This document shows, in pieces, positions 1-5,753 of a DNA stretch of 6,200 nucleotides (position 1 is the stretch's first letter; each line of letters begins with the position of its first letter). The stretch lies in contig DASVDW010000042.1 in NCBI GenBank assembly GCA_036380925.1, positions 1-6,200 on the forward strand. The letters are read 5' to 3'. Origin of the DNA: JAICLV01 sp036380925 (GTDB taxonomy: Bacteria; Actinomycetota; Actinomycetes; Acidothermales; Acidothermaceae). Position numbers and translations under genes: made by a program. The notes below the pieces were generated by a model that ran no database searches, was not told the origin of the DNA, and worked only from the letters and a program-made list of their open reading frames with translations.

Positions 1-11
1 CACTTCTCGAG

Positions 12-46
12 CGCGGGAGGGGTCGGGCGGACCGACCCCTCCCGCG
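12..46 (-). terminator. Hairpin terminator closing the operon
   Basis: A perfect 15-bp inverted repeat (bases 12-26 against 32-46) encloses a 5-base loop at 27-31. The stem is very G+C rich. It begins 10 bases after the TAA stop of the last gene, where an intrinsic terminator is expected. The transcript past the stem reads CTCGAGAAGTG, so there is no U-tract; U-poor hairpin terminators are often proposed in high-G+C actinobacteria. Because the stem is symmetric it could also stop transcripts arriving from the left on the plus strand. What lies beyond base 1 is not visible. Confidence 0.8.
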
Positions 47-56
47 TCGGCGGTGG

Positions 57-1109
57 TTACGAGTTCGGGTACATCGTCGACGACGGCGTCATCGCGGGAA
101 TCGGCGAAGCAGGCGTCGATCGTTTGGTGTCGAGCGCGAAGTGCTCCACCACGCCGCTCGCGTCAAGGCTCTGGCTTGTGCGGCCGTTCAACACCAGGTC
201 ACGTGTGTTCACGGATCCACCAGGCCACGGCGACCCGCCGCCCTGCACGGTGTACAGGGTCACGGTGTAGCCGCCAGGCCCGGCTGGCCAGGATGTCTGC
301 GTGATCGTCGTCGCGTCGAGCGGCGCCCGATCAGGCAACTGCGTGGTCTGCGGAGATCCCACCTTGTTGAGCGCGACATAGGTGTCGACCGTGTGCGCCA
401 GCGAGTCGATGGGGCCCTGCTTGGGATCGGGCACTCCGGCCACCGGATAGAACGGGTCCTCCGTCCCGTGGATGAAGACTACCGACATCGGCACGGTCGG
501 CATCGGCACACCAGGTGCGAGGATGAATTGGCCCGACACCGCGACCACGCCCGCGAAAACACCCGGATAGCGGGCCGCGGTTTGCAGCGCCAGCGCCGCA
601 CCATCACCTTGTCCGGCGAGGAAAACCCGGTTCGGGTCGATATCGTTGCGCTGTTCGGCGTCAGCCAGCACGTCGAGCACGAATTGGTAGTCGTTGACGC
701 CGCCGCTGTGCACGGTGCTGGTCGGCCGGCCGTTGTTCCAGAAGCCGCCGATGCCCTCGGGATACACGACGTACAGACCACCCCGATCCGCCGCGCTGTC
801 GAGGCCGATGCCGTACTCCATGCCGGACGGCGTGCCGCCACCGGTGTGCAACGCGATGATGAGCGGTCGTGGGCCGTTGGGAGCCGTGAGCGGCACATGC
901 ACTCGATAGGTGCGCTCGTAGCCGCCGGACAGAATCAGCACGGTGTTGCTGTTCGTGGAGCGCCCGGGCGTGGCCGGCACCGGACTTGGTGACGCGTTTG
1001 TCACGCTCGGCAGCGGAGCCTGCACGGAGATCGGCTTTGCCGCCGCACAAGCGCTCACCGCAAGTGCGACGCAGCCCACCGCGGCCGCCGCGACTATGCC
1101 GCGATTCAT
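57..1109 (-). CDS. Lipoprotein of the PHB-depolymerase/CE1 esterase family, probable pseudoenzyme
   Basis: Predicted protein of 350 residues, exported and lipid-anchored. Residues 1-21 form a signal peptide (MNRG, then a hydrophobic Ala/Val run) ending in the lipobox VSAC, with Cys21 as the anchor. A Ser/Pro/Thr-rich linker follows to about residue 55, then an alpha/beta-hydrolase domain at about 56-328. Family landmarks are recognisable: LHTGGG at 87-92 (oxyanion strand), VNDYQF at 138-143, IDPNRVFLAG at 157-166, HGTEDP at 214-219 and GGGSPWPGG at 290-298. The nucleophile elbow reads GQGDG (166-170), so the usual Ser is Gly168. The usual His of the GGGHxWPG motif is Ser293. Only the acid residue, Asp218, remains. 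Hydrolysis by the normal mechanism is therefore unlikely, and polymer binding or a structural role is more plausible (inference). The ATG is chosen because it yields the signal peptide, overlaps the previous stop by one base (TGATG) and has GGGAGG 10 bases upstream. A longer in-frame reading to 1307 lies inside the upstream gene and is not credible. Confidence 0.85.
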   Translation of the reverse strand: MNRGIVAAAAVGCVALAVSACAAAKPISVQAPLPSVTNASPSPVPATPGRSTNSNTVLILSGGYERTYRVHVPLTAPNGPRPLIIALHTGGGTPSGMEYGIGLDSAADRGGLYVVYPEGIGGFWNNGRPTSTVHSGGVNDYQFVLDVLADAEQRNDIDPNRVFLAGQGDGAALALQTAARYPGVFAGVVAVSGQFILAPGVPMPTVPMSVVFIHGTEDPFYPVAGVPDPKQGPIDSLAHTVDTYVALNKVGSPQTTQLPDRAPLDATTITQTSWPAGPGGYTVTLYTVQGGGSPWPGGSVNTRDLVLNGRTSQSLDASGVVEHFALDTKRSTPASPIPAMTPSSTMYPNS

Positions 1110-2614
1110 CAGGTCAACGCCTCCCGCCGATAAACGACATCTTGATCGAAGGCCGAGGCCAGCCCCGTCTTCGCCGACCTGGAATGGCCAGCCGCGAGCA
1201 GCCCAATGACAATCCACAGCGGCTGTGGCAGCCCGCCGTCGGTGAGATACGGGAACGTCAGGTTGATCAGGGGTTGCAGAAGGGCGAGCGCCATCACCGC
1301 CTCGCACAGCGACCGTCGCTCAGCGCTGACGGCGGTCAGCGCGCCGTTGCGAGCACTGCTCACAACGAACCACAACATCACGGCGGTGATCGCTAGATAC
1401 GGGATGCCACCGCGCAGCAACAGCGTTATGTAGCCCGACTCCGTGTGGGCCCACGTGATGTTCGGTGGGTACTCCGGACCGTAGCCAGTGGCCCAGTGAC
1501 CGTGCAACGCGGGCAAATACTGGTCCTGCCAGATTTGGATGCGGTACGCGATGGTCTGTGGCACATACGGGTTTCCGGTTTGCGTCGCAGCTTGTTGCTG
1601 AGCGGTGGCCCGCTGCGTCAACAGGGCCCCGAATGGCAGCGCCGCCACGACGCCGACCGCGCAGGTCGCCGCCACAACACGGAACAGTCGGCGATAGCGC
1701 CAGCCGAGGAACAAGGCGCCCGCCACCGCGGCCGCGAAGACGGTGAGAGTCAGGCTTGCCACGAGGGCGCCGAAAGCGCACACCACCACCGTGATGAGGG
1801 TCCACCGCGGCAGAACCGCAAAGCCCCGGCCGAGCAGGAGTGCGATAGCCAGCAACAATGGAACGAGCAGATAGCCGGCGAGCGACAGCCAGATCGGGAA
1901 GACGCTGGCGGCACGCGGCACCGGCGTGTACCCGTTGGTGTTGAAGACGGTGGTGCCGGTCCACGAGACCAGCGTGTTGTGAACCGCGGGCGGTCCCAGC
2001 GATTCCGCCACGGCGAGCAACGAGACCGGGATGCTCGCGAGCAGCAGCGCCCGCTGCGCGTTTCGCGCGTCGTCCGCATCGGTCAGCGATACTGCGATAA
2101 CCCGATACAGCAAGAGAAATTGAACTGGCCCGGCGATCGTCTGCAGTGAGGAGCCGGTCAGCGTGCGCCCGCTTGCCACGACGTCCAAGAACTCGATCGC
2201 CGGGCCGCCGAGGGTGTACGCGGCCACCGCCCAGTCGAGGGTCGTCCATCGTCGCGAGGCGCGCGCCGCTGGTAGCCGGAGCAGGACGATCACTGCCCCG
2301 ACCACGATGAGGGCCTCGGACACCCGAAGGCCCGGCACCGGGAACCCCCTGCGCAACCCCGAGGTGATGGGCACCAACGCGGCGAGTGCGATGCCAGTCG
2401 CCGCCGGTCTTGGCGCGAATCCGAGGAACAACCCGCACGCGATGACGAACCCGAACGCGGCGATCGGGTACTGGTCGATGAGATACGCCGCCCCACCGGC
2501 GGCGGCGAGCAGCACCAGCCAGGTGACCGGCGATGGCGCGCCTGGAGCCGGCCGCCGTCCACGTCGCTTCGACGTCGGCGGCGGATCGACTCGCGTTGGC
2601 AGGTAGGTCTGCAC
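1109..2614 (-). CDS. Wzy/O-antigen ligase-like polysaccharide polymerase, polytopic membrane protein
   Basis: Predicted integral membrane protein of 501 residues, a usual length for the Wzy/WaaL superfamily. A basic, proline-rich cytoplasmic N-terminus (1-30) precedes roughly 12 hydrophobic segments, for example near 31-47, 51-66, 99-115, 158-176, 188-203, 240-262, 271-290, 311-333, 403-419 and 463-476. A long polar loop at about 334-393 holds the family hallmarks: YRIQIW (357-362), an Arg-containing element followed by GYG (377-379), and HTESGYITLLLRGG (390-403), which matches the H-x-x-Y-L-x-x-L-x-x-G pattern of the Wzy_C domain. Such proteins join undecaprenyl-linked repeat units, or ligate polymer to an acceptor, on the outer membrane face. 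With a chain-length regulator encoded just upstream, polymerase is the likelier role, though ligase cannot be excluded. The start is GTG, 9 bases after the preceding TGA, with no good Shine-Dalgarno sequence, so expression probably depends on translational coupling. The stop overlaps the next ATG by one base. Confidence 0.85.
   Translation of the reverse strand: MQTYLPTRVDPPPTSKRRGRRPAPGAPSPVTWLVLLAAAGGAAYLIDQYPIAAFGFVIACGLFLGFAPRPAATGIALAALVPITSGLRRGFPVPGLRVSEALIVVGAVIVLLRLPAARASRRWTTLDWAVAAYTLGGPAIEFLDVVASGRTLTGSSLQTIAGPVQFLLLYRVIAVSLTDADDARNAQRALLLASIPVSLLAVAESLGPPAVHNTLVSWTGTTVFNTNGYTPVPRAASVFPIWLSLAGYLLVPLLLAIALLLGRGFAVLPRWTLITVVVCAFGALVASLTLTVFAAAVAGALFLGWRYRRLFRVVAATCAVGVVAALPFGALLTQRATAQQQAATQTGNPYVPQTIAYRIQIWQDQYLPALHGHWATGYGPEYPPNITWAHTESGYITLLLRGGIPYLAITAVMLWFVVSSARNGALTAVSAERRSLCEAVMALALLQPLINLTFPYLTDGGLPQPLWIVIGLLAAGHSRSAKTGLASAFDQDVVYRREALT
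1120..1125 (-). promoter_or_regulatory. Ribosome binding site of the terminal lipoprotein gene
   Basis: GGGAGG on the minus strand lies 10 bases before the ATG at 1109. It sits inside the last codons of the polymerase gene. With the TGATG stop/start overlap it fixes the lipoprotein start and suggests initiation that is both coupled and directly SD-driven. Confidence 0.6.
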
Positions 2615-2623
2615 GAAGAACCG

Positions 2624-3748
2624 TCAGCCGATACTGGCCGCCGCGACCGAACGCTGATGGACAGCCCGCAGCTCGCCGGGGCGCGCCATGATGGCCCACC
2701 GCGGCGTCACACCGTAGTTCTCCAATCGGCGCAGCATCGCGAACACCGCCGACGCCTTGACGCCGGACTGGACCACGATCACCGCGAGATCGCTCACCTG
2801 CACGATGTCGTCGCCGGACGCCTCGCCGTCGGACATGTCAGCGATCCGCAGCGTCACACCACTGCGCGGCTCTGCGTCGCCGCCGCGATCGCGCTTGTCA
2901 GAGCCGTGCAAGACCGGGGTCCGACCGCGTTTCGACAAGGTCTCGATGTCGTCGGCGACCCCGAGCAGCAGGTCGCGGCGCACCCGCCCGACACCGACCA
3001 ACGCGATGTCTGGTTGAGGGAGATCGACCATCGAAACCCAACGGGCGACCAGGGCCGACACACCCCCCGGCGTCACGGACCGCCAGCTGGTGACCGGCGC
3101 GCCGGTCGCTTCGGCCAACTCCATCGGTGAGTCGATCCGCGGCGTGGCCCGCTCCAGGCCGATGGCCGCGAGCAATGCGAGCACGAGACCGGCAGCGATG
3201 CCGATGGGCAGCGCGGTTCGCGCGTCATGGCCGGACGGCGTGACCGACGTCGGCAACTGCGCGATTCTCAACGCGCCCGCGTCGATCGGTCCAGGCGGAT
3301 TCGCCGAGGTCGCCGCGGTGGCGATCGCGTTGAGCACGCCGACGGTCGCGGCCGGGGACGTCCCGGTGTAGTTCAGCCGCAGAATCGCGGTGCTGGCATC
3401 GTTGGTGACGGTCAGGTGCTTCACGATCTCGTCGGAGGTCAAGCCGACCTTGGCGGCGACCTGGTCGATCAAAGCGCGATCGGCGGGCAGCAAGGTGGCC
3501 ATCGTCTTGGCGAGCTTGACCGCCCCGTCGGGATTGCCGGGAGGCAGGGCGCCCGCGGTGGCGGCCGGCACGATGAGCACCGCCTGCCCGGTGTAGCGCT
3601 TCGGCGAATGGCTTGCGTACCAAGCTGCCAGCGCCGCGACGAGCACGACGATGAACAACCCTGGCAGGAAGCGCCGCCCGAAAACCGCCGCTGCTTTTCG
3701 ACCGCGGCCCGTGGTGTCTCTGGGCCGATGCGCTGAAGAGGTCGTCAT
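2624..3748 (-). CDS. Wzz/CapA-like polysaccharide copolymerase with degenerate BY-kinase-like domain
   Basis: Predicted chain-length regulator of 374 residues. A basic N-terminus (1-28) leads into TM1 (about 29-45), an extracytoplasmic segment (46-176) and TM2 (about 177-197). The stretch before TM2 has the Pro-containing layout (LPTSVTPS, 165-172) typical of Wzz-type proteins. The cytoplasmic part begins with RIDSPMELAEATGAPV (204-219), resembling the linker between copolymerase and bacterial tyrosine kinase domains. Residues 247-356 follow the kinase fold order: strand DIALVGVG (247-254), a possible Walker A' remnant VLHGSDKR (279-286), a Walker B-like strand LRIADM (300-305), and a strand-helix-strand reading SDLAVIVVQSG (319-329) onward. 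No GxxxxGK[ST] P-loop and no C-terminal tyrosine cluster are present, so kinase activity is not expected. The ATG overlaps the previous stop by four bases (ATGA). No strong Shine-Dalgarno sequence is visible. It probably partners the downstream polymerase. Confidence 0.8.
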   Translation of the reverse strand: MTTSSAHRPRDTTGRGRKAAAVFGRRFLPGLFIVVLVAALAAWYASHSPKRYTGQAVLIVPAATAGALPPGNPDGAVKLAKTMATLLPADRALIDQVAAKVGLTSDEIVKHLTVTNDASTAILRLNYTGTSPAATVGVLNAIATAATSANPPGPIDAGALRIAQLPTSVTPSGHDARTALPIGIAAGLVLALLAAIGLERATPRIDSPMELAEATGAPVTSWRSVTPGGVSALVARWVSMVDLPQPDIALVGVGRVRRDLLLGVADDIETLSKRGRTPVLHGSDKRDRGGDAEPRSGVTLRIADMSDGEASGDDIVQVSDLAVIVVQSGVKASAVFAMLRRLENYGVTPRWAIMARPGELRAVHQRSVAAASIG

Positions 3749-4776
3749 GACAGCACCGCCATTGTGTCGGATGATTCGTCGATCCGGTTGGAAGAGTCAA
3801 GGCCCAAGGCCGCGCGCAACGTCGCTTCCTGCTCACGCCAACGGCGCAGCTGCTCCGTGCGCGCCGCTTCGAGCTCCGCTCGATCGCGCTTCGGCGCCGT
3901 CAACGCGAGGTCGAAGGCCGCCGCGAGCGCGTCGGGATCGTTGGCGGTCGCGACCGCGCGGGGGAAGACCTCCTTGCCCTGCGACCAGTCGGTGATGACG
4001 AGCGGCCGACGCGCGTAGACCGCCTCGTAGCCCGCGCGCACGATCGACGTCGGCTCGGTCGTCAACGCGACGACAACGTCGGCTTCGGCTACTTCTTGGC
4101 GATACTCGACGCCGCCTAGGTAGCCGACGAAGGTCACATTCGGCGGCGCGACCGAGCGCAGCTTCGGGGGGCAGCGGCGCAGGTCTCCGGTGATCCGCAC
4201 GTCGAGGTCGGGACGCAGCGCAGCGGCGCGCACCACGCACTCCACCGGTTCGTCGCCACCGAACACGCCGACGAACAGCACCCGGCCGCGGCTGTCGCCC
4301 ACGAGGGGAGGCACGGTCCAGGGCGGCGGAGCCTCGTGAACGACGACGCCGGTCGCCCCCCACGAGGCCAACAGGTCAGACCAGTCGCTCGTCGTGACCA
4401 TCACCGCGGCCGCGCGCTTGGCCAACCAGCGATGCACGGCGAGCAAGCGCCGCGACGTGACATGGTCCTTCGCGCCGAAGGAGGTTGGATGACTGTCGAG
4501 CGCGAAAGGAACGCCCGCGATCCTGGCGTACGCCCACGCCATCAAACCAGGAAACACCGGCGGGTTGGTGGCGATCAACGATTTCGGACGACGCCGCGCG
4601 AGCTCGCGCGCGGTGACCGCCGCGCTGTACAGATACCGCAGCAGGAACATCCGGCGTCCGCCCAGCCGCTCGGGGAAGACGCACACCGCGTCGCCGCCCA
4701 GCGCTGACGCGATCTCCGTGCTGCGACCGTTGTTGCGCGACCAGGCGACGAACACGAGGTCAGACCGTGGGCGCAT
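3745..4776 (-). CDS. GT-B fold glycosyltransferase (GT4-like)
   Basis: Predicted cytoplasmic or membrane-associated glycosyltransferase of 343 residues, likely adding a sugar to the lipid-linked repeat unit; donor and acceptor cannot be read from sequence. The N-terminal Rossmann half (about 1-155) has SLIATNPPVFPGLMAW (66-81) and LDSHPTSFG (93-101), the donor-independent acceptor side seen in GT4-like enzymes. The C-terminal half starts at RVLFVGVFGGDEP (165-177), continues with NVTFVGYLGGVEY (213-225) and ADVVVALTTEPTSIVRAGYEAVYARRPLVITD (nucleotide-sugar side, positions 232-263). At the usual E-x7-E site the second Glu is present (Glu251) but the first position is Thr243, with Glu241 close by. 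A charged helical tail, with many Arg and Glu (296-318), ends the protein. The ATG is preferred because AAGGAG sits 5 bases upstream. A GTG two codons earlier, overlapping the preceding TGA, is possible but has no spacing to that site. The stop overlaps the next gene by four bases. Confidence 0.82.
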   Translation of the reverse strand: MRPRSDLVFVAWSRNNGRSTEIASALGGDAVCVFPERLGGRRMFLLRYLYSAAVTARELARRRPKSLIATNPPVFPGLMAWAYARIAGVPFALDSHPTSFGAKDHVTSRRLLAVHRWLAKRAAAVMVTTSDWSDLLASWGATGVVVHEAPPPWTVPPLVGDSRGRVLFVGVFGGDEPVECVVRAAALRPDLDVRITGDLRRCPPKLRSVAPPNVTFVGYLGGVEYRQEVAEADVVVALTTEPTSIVRAGYEAVYARRPLVITDWSQGKEVFPRAVATANDPDALAAAFDLALTAPKRDRAELEAARTEQLRRWREQEATLRAALGLDSSNRIDESSDTMAVLS

Positions 4777-4778
4777 CG

Positions 4779-5753
4779 TCACTCCTTCGTTGGCGCGCTG
4801 ACGAGTGGGAACGGGGCGGGATCCGAAACGACCTCGACGCTCCGGCTCGCGGCCTCCAAGAGTTCCTCGATGTCGAGACGTTCGACAGGGCAGTGAAAAG
4901 CGAGGCCTCGACGGTCGAGCTCGCGGGCGACTTGCTTTTGGTGGTCGTCGACGTGTTCCCCATGAGCGCACTCTCGCGGCACCAAGACCGGAAACCGACC
5001 CATCTCGAGCGCCGTCAGCGCCGACCCGGCGCCGGCATGCGAGATGACGAGGTCGGCGTCGCGGATCGCGAGCGCGAGCTCGGCGGCCGGGACCTGCGGT
5101 CTGCCCTGGACCCGCTGCAGCCCGCTGACGTCGGTGGAACCGGTCTGCCACAGCACTTCGGCCTCCGCAGGCAGGACCTCGCAGGCACGCTCGAACAAGC
5201 GGCGGAACCCATACGAGTCGGTCGTGCCGGCGGTGACAACCGCCCGGCGAATCGGCCGCGCACGACGCTCCCCTGGGCGGAAGCTGTCAAAAACGCTGCC
5301 GACATGCAGCCAATGCCGGCTGTCAAACCATGGGTACTGCGCGTACCTCCGCACCCCGGGCGTGCGCACCATCACCCGACCGGTGGCGGACGGACCGTCG
5401 GCCCGCGCGGCGCTCTCGACATAGTGATACGCGCGATGCCGGGTGAGCGTCGACGGCAGGAATGACAACGCCAGATTCGCGCCTGTCGAGACAACGCGGT
5501 CGACCTTGCGACGGCGCGTCAGTTGCTCGGCGTCGACCATCAACCGGACGACGCCGGCGTAGTCGCGCGGCTTGGTGTACCGCACAAAGTTGACCTCTTG
5601 ACCGTCAAGCATGGTGCGGCTGAGGCCAGTCTCGAACGTCACCCAAATGAGCTCGTCGTCAACTAGCCGCTGCCCATCGACGGACATCCGCGGAAGCAAC
5701 CGCGACAGTTGCTTCAGATGACCCCCACCCGAGCACACCAGCGCTGTGGTCAC
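4779..5753 (-). CDS. Fused PssD/PssE (Alg14-Alg13)-type glycosyltransferase, GT28 family
   Basis: Predicted glycosyltransferase of 324 residues joining two halves that are separate proteins in many systems. The N-terminal half (about 1-160) is Alg14/PssD-like: CSGGGHLKQL (7-16), VVSTGANLALSFLP (87-100) and YVESAARADGPSATGR (111-126). In that family this half anchors the complex and binds the lipid acceptor. The C-terminal half (about 168-305) is Alg13/PssE-like, of the GT28 C-terminal domain: AVVTAGTTDSYGF (171-183), DLVISHAGAGSALTALEMG (234-252), PVLVPR (255-260) and HGEHVDDHQ (264-272), forming the nucleotide-sugar site. Relatives add the second sugar to an undecaprenyl-diphosphate-linked primer, so a similar early step is likely here; the sugar is unknown. 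The start is GTG, overlapping the upstream stop by four bases (GTGA), with AGGGGG 7 bases before it. The next in-frame Met (residue 23) would remove the GGGH motif. The stop lies two bases before the next gene. Confidence 0.85.
   Translation of the reverse strand: MTTALVCSGGGHLKQLSRLLPRMSVDGQRLVDDELIWVTFETGLSRTMLDGQEVNFVRYTKPRDYAGVVRLMVDAEQLTRRRKVDRVVSTGANLALSFLPSTLTRHRAYHYVESAARADGPSATGRVMVRTPGVRRYAQYPWFDSRHWLHVGSVFDSFRPGERRARPIRRAVVTAGTTDSYGFRRLFERACEVLPAEAEVLWQTGSTDVSGLQRVQGRPQVPAAELALAIRDADLVISHAGAGSALTALEMGRFPVLVPRECAHGEHVDDHQKQVARELDRRGLAFHCPVERLDIEELLEAASRSVEVVSDPAPFPLVSAPTKE
4782..4787 (-). promoter_or_regulatory. Ribosome binding site deciding the start of the GT-B glycosyltransferase
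   Basis: AAGGAG on the minus strand ends 5 bases before the ATG at 4776. It lies in the final codons (Lys-Glu-stop) of the upstream glycosyltransferase. It favours ATG 4776 over the GTG at 4782, whose first base is the last G of this motif. Confidence 0.65.

Noticed and set aside
141..992. Long plus-strand open frame of 283 codons opposite the lipoprotein gene
   Set aside because: Its product is Arg/His-rich with no recognisable domain or signal, and it mirrors the third-position G+C bias of the minus-strand gene, which has clear family motifs.
1110..1307. N-terminal extension of the lipoprotein frame up to 1307
   Set aside because: It lies wholly inside the polymerase gene, has low-complexity Arg/Gly-rich content, and would bury the signal peptide and lipobox.
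1320..2699. 459-codon minus-strand frame overlapping the polymerase
   Set aside because: Its product is Arg/Gly/His-rich without hydrophobic segments, while the competing frame encodes a clear polytopic membrane protein with Wzy_C motifs.
4300..4338. Seven-base inverted repeat (CACGAGG and CCTCGTG)
   Set aside because: The arms are short and far apart, within a coding region with good protein continuity, so no regulatory role is supported.
4595..4610. Perfect 16-base palindrome built from CG repeats around GAGCTC
   Set aside because: It lies inside the glycosyltransferase coding sequence and encodes part of an Arg/Ala/Leu-rich helix. Such palindromes arise by chance in G+C-rich DNA.
4777..5151. 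N-terminal extension of the GT-B glycosyltransferase frame up to 5151
   Set aside because: It is an Arg/Pro-rich shadow of the fused glycosyltransferase gene. A good ribosome site and family-like N-terminus support ATG 4776.
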